Shown: positions 1 through 6,047 of the stretch, one piece after another | How the letters are laid out: every line of letters begins with the position of its first letter | Numbering within the stretch: position 1 is the first letter of the stretch | Made by a program: the position numbers and the translations under genes | From: JBJXGF01 sp046153015 | Lineage (GTDB): Bacteria; Actinomycetota; Acidimicrobiia; Acidimicrobiales; CAIXPF01 | DNA length: 10,090 nt | Assembly: GCA_046153015.1 (NCBI GenBank) | Contig: JBJXGF010000185.1 | Location: forward strand, 1 to 10,090 | Direction: 5' to 3' | Notes under the pieces: model-generated | Seen by the model: only the letters and a program-made list of their open reading frames with translations | Database searches by the model: none | What the model was told of the DNA's origin: nothing

Positions 1-148
1 GGGCCTCGCCGCCCGGGGCCCGGCGCAGCCCGGCGAGCCGGCGGGCCAGGCGCTGGCGGTCGCGGGCGGTGAGCCCGGCCAGCCGTTCGCTCAGCTCAGC
101 GACGGACGGGGCGGGGGCGGCGGGGGCTGGGGAGGTGGGCTCGGGCAC
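1..148 (-). CDS. hrpA: ATP-dependent RNA helicase HrpA-like, N-terminal fragment (runs off window)
   Basis: Only the first 49 codons are visible, read leftward from a GTG at 148; the rest lies outside the window. After a Pro/Ala-rich leader of about 15 residues comes ELSERLAGLTARDRQRLARR followed by LAGLRRAPG. This matches in spacing and character the start of HrpA, where a leucine-rich helix and an RDR motif precede basic RL/RR residues ahead of the DEAH helicase core. HrpA-type DEAH helicases remodel RNA and rescue stalled ribosomes. A second in-frame GTG at 166 would overlap the stop of the upstream CoA-transferase, so the two genes may be translationally coupled; neither start has a clear Shine-Dalgarno. 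The helicase motifs themselves cannot be seen, so the name rests on the N-terminal pattern alone. Confidence 0.55.
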   Translation of the reverse strand, partial: MPEPTSPAPAAPAPSVAELSERLAGLTARDRQRLARRLAGLRRAPGGEA

Positions 149-159
149 CGTCGGTGGGC

Positions 160-1521
160 CTACCACCAGGCCGGCGGGTGCTCACCGGGCGCCGGCGGGG
201 GCCGCTCCCAGCGCGGCGGCGACGCCGGGATCAGCCCCGGCGGGCGCAGGTGGGTGAGCGGCCCGGTGGCGGCGAGGTAGGGGGCCGGGTCCGGTTCGGG
301 GGTGGCCTGTCCGTCGCGCACCCGTCCGAGCATGTCGAGCCAGCGTCCGGTGCGGGCGAGGGACACCTCGACCAGCCACGAGCCGCCCTCCTGGATGCGC
401 CGGCTCAGGCCGGCGATCGCGCCGAGCGCGGCCAGGTAGCCGGTCCCGTGGTCGAGGGCCTGGGCGGGCAGCGAACGGGGCTCGGCGGCGCCGGCGGCGG
501 CGGTTTCGTTGGCCACGATGCCCGAGGCCATCTGCACCAGCGAGTCGAACCCGCGGCGCGGCGCCCACGGCCCTGCCCGGCCGTAGGCGGACAGCTCCAC
601 CACCACGATCCCGGGGCGGCGGGCCGCCAGCTCGGCGGGCCCGAAGCCGCGGGCGGCGAGCGAGCCGGGCCGGTAGGCCTGCACGAACACGTCGGCGCCG
701 TCCACCAGCCGGCCGAGCGCGGCGGCGTCGGCGGGGTCGCGCAGGTCGAGGTGGCAGCTGCGCTTGCCGAACCCGGTGTCGAGGTCGAGCTGGTCGAAGG
801 TGGGCAGATGCGGGGCGGACACGCGGAGCACGTCGGCGCCGTGGGCGGCGAGGAAACGCCCGCAGACCGGCCCGGCCAGCACGCGCGACAGGTCGAGCAC
901 CCGCACGCCGCCGAGGGGTCGGTCGGCGTCGCCAAGGGGCGCCGGGGCCGAGGCGTCGAGCCGGGTGAGCGACACGAGGGGCAGGTCGCGCACGGCGCGG
1001 CCCTGGGGGTGGTCGGCCCACGCCTCGGTGCTGCGCCACGAGGCGGCGGCGCCGCCCCGGCTCATGATCGCCTCGACCAGCTCCACGCCCTCGCGGTGGG
1101 CCGTCGCCTCGCGCACCGCGGCCCGGTCGACGTCGCCGGCCAGGCCGAGCGCGGCGAGCGCGGCGTCCCGGTGATGGGCGAAGTTGGCGTGGATGCGCAC
1201 CCACGCGCCCTCCGCGGTGCGGAAATCGCCCGACAGGGGGCCCCACACCTCCGCCGGCGGCGCGCCCTGCACGCGCAGGCAGCGCTCGCTGCGGAACGCC
1301 ACCGCCGCCTCGGTCCGTTCGATGCGCGCCGCGGGGGCGGGGCCGCCGCGTTCGCTCCACAGCGCGGCGGCGGCCAGCGTCGCCGCGCCGATCGCGCCCG
1401 CGGCGAGGTCGGTCACCGGGTACACCGACGGCAGCGCCGGGCCCTCGCCCAGCACCTCGAGCGCGCCGAGCAGCTCCGGCGCGCCGGCCACCGCGGTCCA
1501 CGGGCGCAGCGCCTCGTCCAT
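160..1521 (-). CDS. Family III (CaiB/BaiF-type) CoA-transferase, rearranged domain order
   Basis: Likely transfers CoA between an acyl-CoA and a free carboxylate in the cytoplasm. The typical family N-terminus does not come first. It begins at about residue 203 (LGGVRVLDLSRVLAGPVCGR), followed by an HLDLRD segment and then RRGFDSLVQMASG, whose Asp near residue 326 fits the catalytic aspartate that forms the acyl-anhydride. Residues 1-200 instead resemble the middle and C-terminal part of a normal family III enzyme (GDFRTAEGAWVRIHANF near 99-114, then RGG and HPQGRA near 156-176). Normal members run these blocks in the opposite order, so the chain looks circularly permuted; I recall similar proteins of about 450 residues in mycobacteria. 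GTG at 1524 and ATG at 1521 are adjacent. I chose ATG because AGGA lies about 7 bases upstream. Substrate unknown. Confidence 0.85.
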   Translation of the reverse strand: MDEALRPWTAVAGAPELLGALEVLGEGPALPSVYPVTDLAAGAIGAATLAAAALWSERGGPAPAARIERTEAAVAFRSERCLRVQGAPPAEVWGPLSGDFRTAEGAWVRIHANFAHHRDAALAALGLAGDVDRAAVREATAHREGVELVEAIMSRGGAAASWRSTEAWADHPQGRAVRDLPLVSLTRLDASAPAPLGDADRPLGGVRVLDLSRVLAGPVCGRFLAAHGADVLRVSAPHLPTFDQLDLDTGFGKRSCHLDLRDPADAAALGRLVDGADVFVQAYRPGSLAARGFGPAELAARRPGIVVVELSAYGRAGPWAPRRGFDSLVQMASGIVANETAAAGAAEPRSLPAQALDHGTGYLAALGAIAGLSRRIQEGGSWLVEVSLARTGRWLDMLGRVRDGQATPEPDPAPYLAATGPLTHLRPPGLIPASPPRWERPPPAPGEHPPAWW

Positions 1522-1589
1522 CACGAGATCCTACGGCGGGCGCGGGTCTACAGTCGGGCCGTAACCACTCCGGAGAGCGAGGTTGGGGC

Positions 1590-2060
1590 ATGCATCTCTC
1601 CCCGAACGACGAGGGCTTCTGGGGCCGGGTCCCGGCCGACTACCTCAAGCCGCTGGTCATCTCGAGCGAGAAGGGCGGAGTGCCGCTCAGCATCTTCGCC
1701 ATGGGCGATCCGCACGATCCCGAGACGCCGGCGTTCGCGGTGTTCAGGATGGGTCCGGGCAGCGTGCTGCCCCGCCATTCGCACGACTGCGAGCGCTTCG
1801 AGGTGATCATCCAAGGGTCGATGGACGCGGTGGGGCCCGGCGAGGGCGACCGTCACCTCGAGACCGGCGACGTGATGCTCGCCGGTCGCAACGAGATGTA
1901 CGGCCCGCACGTGGCCGGGCCCGAGGGGTTCACCGTGGTCGAGTACTTCAGCCGTCTCGGCGGGCTCTACGAGATCACGCTCGACACCAAGCGCGGCCCC
2001 TGGAAGCGCAACATCCTCGAGGAGGACACCGCCCGGATGAACCGGGCCGCCGAGGGCTGA
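1590..2060 (+). CDS. Cupin-domain protein
   Basis: A 156-residue single-domain cupin, a small beta-barrel fold that usually binds a metal ion. The first cupin motif is at about residues 55-76 (GPGSVLPRHSHDCERFEVII then QG), giving H63 and H65 as metal ligands with E68 or E71 as the acidic ligand. The second lies at about 93-107 (GDVMLAGRNEMYGPH), giving H107. The N-terminus (FWGRVPADYLKPL) and the conserved MGD..DPETPAFAVFRM segment resemble a family of uncharacterised actinobacterial cupins. The start is supported by GAGG at 1579-1582, 7 bases before the ATG. It diverges from the CoA-transferase across about 65 bases and converges on the amidohydrolase with a 10-base gap. It could be a small dioxygenase, isomerase or ligand sensor; the sequence does not decide. 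Confidence 0.85.
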   Translation: MHLSPNDEGFWGRVPADYLKPLVISSEKGGVPLSIFAMGDPHDPETPAFAVFRMGPGSVLPRHSHDCERFEVIIQGSMDAVGPGEGDRHLETGDVMLAGRNEMYGPHVAGPEGFTVVEYFSRLGGLYEITLDTKRGPWKRNILEEDTARMNRAAEG

Positions 2061-2070
2061 GCGTGCCGGC

Positions 2071-3252
2071 CTAGACCGTGAGCTTGAACAGCTCGCGGGC
2101 GTTGTCGCCGAGGAAGCGGGCGCGGCTCGCCTCGTTCATCGCGTCGGCGTTGCGCTCGAGGTCGAGGATGTAGGCCGGCGTGTGGTCGGGGTGCGGGAAG
2201 TCCGACGCCCACAGGAACCGGTCGCCGAAGCGCTCCACGAGGTGGGGGATCGACTTCTCGTCGGGGTCGCAGGAGATCCAGATCTGGTCGGCCAGGTACT
2301 CGCTCGGCTTGCGCTTCAGCTTGATGCTGGCCCCGATGGGGGTGTGGTCGTACACGGCGTCGAGCCGGTCGAAGAAGTAGGGCGCCCACGTGCCGCCGGC
2401 CTCGAGCACCAGCACCTTGAGCTGCGGGAACCGGTCGAACACGCCGAAGTCGAACAGCGTGAGGAACTGGTGGCGCACGCCGTCCGAGGCGGTGACGAGG
2501 GGCAGCAGGCGGAGCTGGCGGACGAACTCCCACGGGCCCATCCTCGTGCCCTTCGCCCACTGAGGCTCGAAGGTCGGGTGGATGGCGAAGGGGATGTCGA
2601 GCTCCTGGCAGGCGGCGAAGAGCGGGTCGTGGTCGGGGTGGCCGAGCGGCTTGGCGTCGTGGGTGAACGGGGCGACGAAGCAGCCCCGGGCGCCCTCGGC
2701 GACGGCGCGGCGGACCTCGGCGGCGGCGGCGGCCGGGTCGGAGAGCGACACGTGGGCCGAGGGGATGAGCCGGCCCTCGCCGTCGCTGCACCATTCGCAG
2801 ATCCAGCGGTTGTACGCCCGGCAGTGGGCCTGGGTGAGCTCCACGTCCTCGATGTCGGTCTCCCACAGCAGCCCGACCGTGGTGTAGATGATCGCGGCCG
2901 ACATGTTCTCGGCGTCGAGCACGGCGAGGCGCTGCTTCGCGTCCTGCGTGCCGAACGGGGCCATCCGGTCGTAGGTCTTCTCCGGGTCGAACTGGATCGA
3001 CCGCAGGTCGGGCGCGCCCATGGCGCCGAGGGTGGAGACCGTGCCCTTGCCGCTCGGCTTCGGGCGCTTGCCGTCGAGCTCGATCGCCTCGAGGCCGTCG
3101 TCGTCCATCACCACCTTCAGCGCCCGGTCCCGGAACTTCGGGTCGATGTAGCGCTGCCACAGGTCGAGCGGCTCCAGGATGTGCCCGTCGGCGTCGACGC
3201 CGCCCGCGTACTTGAGCGAGTAGGTGTCGTGCATGGTCGCGTTGCTGCTCAT
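2071..3252 (-). CDS. Amidohydrolase family 2 (ACMSD-like) metal-dependent hydrolase/decarboxylase
   Basis: A 393-residue TIM-barrel amidohydrolase of the Amidohydro_2 group, which includes ACMSD and resorcylate-type decarboxylases. Near the N-terminus VDADGHILEP (D20, D22, H24) takes the place of the first metal-binding HxH motif. Further along come AIHPTFEP (H225), VLVLEAGGTWAPYFFDRLD (about 281-298) and a C-terminal ASDFPHPDH with D351, the expected catalytic or metal-ligand aspartate. In many relatives of this subgroup the first motif is D-x-D/H-x-H, so the missing first His is probably a subgroup trait rather than damage. GGGGAG lies 4 bases before the ATG at 3252. Relatives sit in gene sets for aromatic or cyclic compound breakdown, but the substrate here is unknown. 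A small gene lies 59 bases upstream on the same strand. Confidence 0.87.
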   Translation of the reverse strand: MSSNATMHDTYSLKYAGGVDADGHILEPLDLWQRYIDPKFRDRALKVVMDDDGLEAIELDGKRPKPSGKGTVSTLGAMGAPDLRSIQFDPEKTYDRMAPFGTQDAKQRLAVLDAENMSAAIIYTTVGLLWETDIEDVELTQAHCRAYNRWICEWCSDGEGRLIPSAHVSLSDPAAAAAEVRRAVAEGARGCFVAPFTHDAKPLGHPDHDPLFAACQELDIPFAIHPTFEPQWAKGTRMGPWEFVRQLRLLPLVTASDGVRHQFLTLFDFGVFDRFPQLKVLVLEAGGTWAPYFFDRLDAVYDHTPIGASIKLKRKPSEYLADQIWISCDPDEKSIPHLVERFGDRFLWASDFPHPDHTPAYILDLERNADAMNEASRARFLGDNARELFKLTV

Positions 3253-3311
3253 CGTTCTCCCCGGCGAGTGCTGGCGTGCGGTGGGATTCTCGCACAGCCG
3301 GGCGTGGCCGC

Positions 3312-3581
3312 TCAGGTGCAGCGTTGGCGTTCGGCGGCGAGGCCGAGGCGGGCCAACAGCGCCGCCGGGGTCTCGCCGCGCGCCTCTGCGGTCCAGCGCA
3401 CGAGCAGCCCGCCGAACGCGCTCAGCGCGCTGATCAGCGCCGGGTCCGGCGCAGCGGACTCCTCGGCCACGAGCTGGTCGAGCAGCGCCAGCTCATCGGG
3501 CCGGGGCTGGGTGAACGCCGTGATCAGCGCCAGCGCCCGCACGGCAACCTCGATCGGCGCGTCGGCCGGGGTGGGCTCCAT
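3312..3581 (-). CDS. Small helical protein of unknown function
   Basis: An 89-residue protein that I cannot assign to a named family. It is almost entirely predicted helix: VAVRALALITAFTQPRPDEL, then LLDQLVAEE, then ALISALSAFGGLLVRWTAEA, ending RGETPAALLARLGLAAER. The pattern of an AL..ALS..GGLLV helix followed by a TPAALL.RLGL helix recalls small actinobacterial proteins I have seen as hypothetical entries, which supports it as real. No membrane segment, metal motif or DNA-binding motif is evident. It starts 14 bases after a strong hairpin that probably ends the upstream MaoC-NIPSNAP transcript, and ends 59 bases before the amidohydrolase, so it could be co-transcribed with the latter. There is no clear Shine-Dalgarno before the ATG at 3581. 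Confidence 0.6.
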   Translation of the reverse strand: MEPTPADAPIEVAVRALALITAFTQPRPDELALLDQLVAEESAAPDPALISALSAFGGLLVRWTAEARGETPAALLARLGLAAERQRCT

Positions 3582-3594
3582 GGCCGGAACGTAG

Positions 3595-3623
3595 GGCCGG
3601 GCGGCGCGCCCCGCCGCCCGGCC
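3595..3623 (-). terminator. Perfect 12-bp GC hairpin after the MaoC-NIPSNAP pair
   Basis: Arms GGCCGGGCGGCG (3595-3606) and CGCCGCCCGGCC (3612-3623) are exact reverse complements around a 5-base loop. The hairpin begins 21 bases beyond the NIPSNAP stop codon in the minus direction, where a terminator is expected. There is no U-tract after it, as is common for candidate terminators in high-GC actinobacteria, so termination is inferred from position and stem strength. Confidence 0.55.
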
Positions 3624-3644
3624 ATCGTCCTGCCCAACCTGGTC

Positions 3645-3971
3645 CTATGCGAGCGGCGAGTAGCTGGTCGGCTGGAGGATGCGGTTCTCGAGGTGGTGCA
3701 CGAGGGGGCCGTCCTTCTCGGATTCGGCCCGCGCCGCCTGCCATTCCGGGTCGGCCATGAACGCCTTCCACGCCTGATCCCGCTGCCCGAGGTCCTCGAA
3801 GCCGAGGATGTACCACAGCTCGTCGTTGCGGCCGCCGATCGAGTTCACCCAGTAGCCGACGTTCTTGATCCCGTGCTTCTCGAACAGCCGGCAGGTGTGG
3901 TCGCGGAAGCGGGCGGAGAGCGCCGGGAGCTTGCCGGGATGAGCGGTGTAGATGCGCAGCTCGTAGATCAC
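3645..3971 (-). CDS. NIPSNAP family protein
   Basis: A complete 108-residue protein with the NIPSNAP fold, a dimeric alpha/beta barrel of ferredoxin type. The opening MIYELRIYTAHPGKLPALSA is the family signature, followed by an F..H...LFEKHGIKNVGYW segment, the ELWYILGFEDL strand and a WKAFMADPEW helix, all in normal order and at the family's usual length of about 100-110 residues. Bacterial members often lie in catabolic operons, but their biochemical roles are mostly unestablished. The GTG start at 3971 is preceded by AGGA 7 bases upstream, and that AGGA overlaps the TAG stop of the MaoC gene; the two coding regions are 9 bases apart. This arrangement indicates co-transcription and probably translational coupling. 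Confidence 0.88.
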   Translation of the reverse strand: MIYELRIYTAHPGKLPALSARFRDHTCRLFEKHGIKNVGYWVNSIGGRNDELWYILGFEDLGQRDQAWKAFMADPEWQAARAESEKDGPLVHHLENRILQPTSYSPLA

Positions 3972-3980
3972 GGCCGGATC

Positions 3981-4454
3981 CTACGCGCGGCGCCCGAGCT
4001 CCGAGCCCCGGCGGCGGACCAGCCCGAGCGAGATCATGCTCAGCACCTCCTCGTCGCGCTGGTTGAACAGCTGCATACGGGAGCGCACGAGGCCCCGGTC
4101 GGGCTTGCTGGCCGAGGGGACCAGCTCGAGGATCTCGATGCGGCCGCGCAGCGTGTCGCCCGGACGCACCGGCCCCTTGAAGCGCAGCTCGTCGAGGCCC
4201 GGGGAGCCGAGGCCCGCCTGCCGGTTCAGCCACGAGTCGACCGCCAGGCGCATGAGGATGGCGCAGCTGTGCCAGCCGCTGGCGATCAACCCGCCGTAGA
4301 TCGACTCGCCGGCCGCGACCGGATCGAGGTGGAACCACTGCGGGTCGTACTTGGAGGCGAACTCGATGATCTCGGCCTCGCTCACGGACGTGCTGCCGAG
4401 ATCGGCGGCGTCGCCCACGGCGAGGTCCTCGAAGTGGCGCAGCTCAGCGTTCAT
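3981..4454 (-). CDS. MaoC-like dehydratase (hotdog-fold enoyl-CoA hydratase family)
   Basis: A 157-residue hotdog protein of the MaoC/R-specific enoyl-CoA hydratase family, which adds water to (or removes it from) acyl-CoA thioesters in the cytoplasm. The signature is FASKYDPQWFHLDPVAAGES followed by YGGLIASGWHSCAILMRL; D37 and H42 match the catalytic Asp-His pair, and the GLIASGWH stretch is the family's substrate-helix region. A later LRFKGPVRPGDTLRGRIEIL segment is the usual second half-signature. The ATG at 4454 lies 13 bases beyond the HNH gene's stop and has no Shine-Dalgarno. A TAGCCT box 10 bases upstream could be a -10 element, or translation may follow from the HNH transcript. The NIPSNAP gene follows after 9 bases. 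The actual substrate is unknown. Confidence 0.88.
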   Translation of the reverse strand: MNAELRHFEDLAVGDAADLGSTSVSEAEIIEFASKYDPQWFHLDPVAAGESIYGGLIASGWHSCAILMRLAVDSWLNRQAGLGSPGLDELRFKGPVRPGDTLRGRIEILELVPSASKPDRGLVRSRMQLFNQRDEEVLSMISLGLVRRRGSELGRRA

Positions 4455-4467
4455 GCGGCGGGGGAGG

Positions 4468-5685
4468 CTAGCCCGGCCGACGAGGCCGCTCGGGGCGCGC
4501 GGTGTGCACCTGGCCGTCGGGCCGACGCACGACCGGCTGCTGCTCGTCGTCGAGCTCGATCGACCAGCGCCGCTGGTGGAGGAAGGTGTGGTGGTGGCGG
4601 CAGAGCAGGGCGCCGTTGGTGACGCTGGTGCCGCCCCCCTCCCGCCAGCCGGTGCAGTGGTGGATGTCGCAACGGCTGGGCGGCTGGTCGCAGCCGGGGA
4701 ACCGGCAGCCGCGGTCGCGCCGCGCGATGGCCTGCGCCAGGGGCCGCGGCCAGGAGCGTTGGGCCCGGCCCACGTCGAGCGGTTCGCTCCGGGCGCCGAG
4801 CACGAGCCGGGAGAAGCTGGCGTCGCAGCCGTAGTGGTCGGGGAGCTCGCCCTCCGGTTCGAGGCGGCCGCCGGCGCCGAGGCGCACGGTGAGCACGATG
4901 TGGCAGCGGTTCGGGGCGGTGGCCTTGCCGGCGGGGACGCGCCGGGCGGCGTCGACGAGGTCGAGCAGGCTCTGCGCCCGCAGCGCGCTGGTGGTCATCC
5001 CGGTGAGGGCCGGGTCGCCGTCGCGGCTGCGCTGCAGGTATCGACCGACCTCTCGTTCCAGCGCCGAGTGCAGGAGCCGGCCGTGCTCGGGCGAGAGGTG
5101 GAGCTGGCCGTTCCACCAGCCGTCGTAGCCCTCGGTGAGCGCGAACGACTCCCGTTCGGCCTCGGCGGGCAGCTCGGCGGGATCGGGTGAATCGATCGCT
5201 TCCACGTGCTCCACAAAGGTGCGTATCGCGAGTGAGAAGTCGGCCAGGTCAGCGTCGCATGCCACCCCGGTGAGCGCGGCATCGATCTCGTCGGATAACC
5301 GGCTGGCGCCGCGGCATTTCGCCTCGACCAGCCGGCGGACGTGGGCCTCGTTCAGGACCCCATCCAGCGCAGCCTCGCGGGCGTGGCGCAGCGTGGCCAT
5401 GGTGAGACTGCGCTGCTGCAGCGCCCGGGCCGACCCGTGGGAAAGGCCGCTGTGCGCAGCCAGCCAGGTGACCGGCGAACGCCAACCGTCGAGCGCCCAG
5501 GCGCCGCTCTCCTGAGCGGAGCGCACCACTCGACGCTGCAGCTCACCGGCCGTGTTGACCAGCGCCTGCGCCGCGCCGAGCACGGCCGCCTCCTCGCCCG
5601 CATCGATCTCGTCGACCAGCGCTGCGAGGTCGCGCACGAGCAGCGTGACCTTCTCCAATTCCGCCCGCAAGGCACCCGCCGCCAT
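4468..5685 (-). CDS. DUF222 / HNH endonuclease domain protein (13E12 type)
   Basis: A 405-residue protein with an N-terminal DUF222 region (about 1-300: LEKVTLLVRDLAALVDEID, then WLAAHSGLSHGSARALQQR and a DGVLNEAHVRRLVEAKC helix) and a C-terminal HNH nuclease domain. The nuclease part is RDRGCRFPGCDQPPSRCDIH followed by H, then NGALLCRHHHTFLH. C327, C332, C339 and the HH at 342-343, N357, C362 and the His cluster at 364-366 supply the HNH and zinc residues, all present, so it is probably active. This family is multi-copy in many actinobacteria, with unclear function; mycobacterial 13E12 repeats belong to it. I chose the ATG at 5685 because DUF222 homology starts there and a well-spaced promoter-like pair precedes it. 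A longer in-frame version from 5742 adds 19 unconvincing residues. Confidence 0.88.
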   Translation of the reverse strand: MAAGALRAELEKVTLLVRDLAALVDEIDAGEEAAVLGAAQALVNTAGELQRRVVRSAQESGAWALDGWRSPVTWLAAHSGLSHGSARALQQRSLTMATLRHAREAALDGVLNEAHVRRLVEAKCRGASRLSDEIDAALTGVACDADLADFSLAIRTFVEHVEAIDSPDPAELPAEAERESFALTEGYDGWWNGQLHLSPEHGRLLHSALEREVGRYLQRSRDGDPALTGMTTSALRAQSLLDLVDAARRVPAGKATAPNRCHIVLTVRLGAGGRLEPEGELPDHYGCDASFSRLVLGARSEPLDVGRAQRSWPRPLAQAIARRDRGCRFPGCDQPPSRCDIHHCTGWREGGGTSVTNGALLCRHHHTFLHQRRWSIELDDEQQPVVRRPDGQVHTARPERPRRPG

Positions 5686-5692
5686 GAGGCAA

Positions 5693-5721
5693 ATGCTAGC
5701 CGGGCGACGGCAGCGATGCAA
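5693..5721 (-). promoter_or_regulatory. Putative promoter for a leaderless DUF222-HNH mRNA
   Basis: Reading the minus strand, TTGCAT (5721-5716) and TAGCAT (5698-5693) are separated by exactly 17 bases and resemble sigma-70-type -35 and -10 boxes. The start ATG lies 7 bases beyond the -10, so transcription would begin at or next to the A of the ATG, giving a leaderless message; this fits the lack of any Shine-Dalgarno. Leaderless mRNAs are common in actinobacteria. Confidence 0.45.
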
Positions 5722-5750
5722 CAGACTTTCACGGTACCACATGAAATGTA

Positions 5751-6047
5751 TTAAGGCGCGTTGGAGGCGAGGATGCGGGCGAGCTGGGAGCGGCGCTTGA
5801 CGCCGAGCTTGCGGAAGACGCGGGTGAGGTGGAACTCGACCGTCTTCTCGCTGACGAACAGGCGGGCCGCCACCTCGCGGTTCGAGAGCCCCTCACTCAC
5901 CAGCGCGGCCACCTGCGCCTCGGCGAAGCGGAGCAGCCGACGCGGCCGACCGTTTGGGTTGAGGCCCGCCTCGGGCGCGTAGCGTGGCCTGGTGCGCTCG
6001 CTGATCGAGGTCCCCGCTGGGCTGGCCGACGTGGCGGTGGCGGCCAC
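5751..6047 (-). CDS. LuxR-type helix-turn-helix domain protein, probably N-terminally truncated
   Basis: The C-terminal 58 residues are a clear LuxR/GerE DNA-binding domain (FAEAQVAALVSEGLSNREVA followed by ARLFVSEKTVEFHLTRVFRK then LGVKRRSQLARIL), ending at a normal TAA. Full-length regulators of this type carry a long sensory or ATPase region before it. Here the recognisable domain stops at about residue 41 (near 5927): the usual LT/PxE opening of the domain is replaced by RRLLRF, and everything upstream is low-complexity sequence. The only in-frame start is a GTG at 6047, which overlaps the divergent citrate synthase by 56 bases. I read it as the 3' remnant of a LuxR regulator whose front was lost by rearrangement. 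A minimal stand-alone DNA-binding protein is possible but less likely. Confidence 0.6.
   Translation of the reverse strand: MAATATSASPAGTSISERTRPRYAPEAGLNPNGRPRRLLRFAEAQVAALVSEGLSNREVAARLFVSEKTVEFHLTRVFRKLGVKRRSQLARILASNAP

Noticed and set aside
154..1806. Long plus-strand open frame of 550 codons
   Set aside because: It lies antisense to the CoA-transferase and runs into the cupin in another frame; its product is Gly/Arg/Ala-rich without family features, the usual shadow in very GC-rich DNA.
2182..4622. Two overlapping plus-strand open frames (2182-3594 and 3276-4622)
   Set aside because: Both are antisense to the amidohydrolase, small protein, NIPSNAP and MaoC genes, whose products carry recognisable signatures; the plus-strand products are low-complexity.
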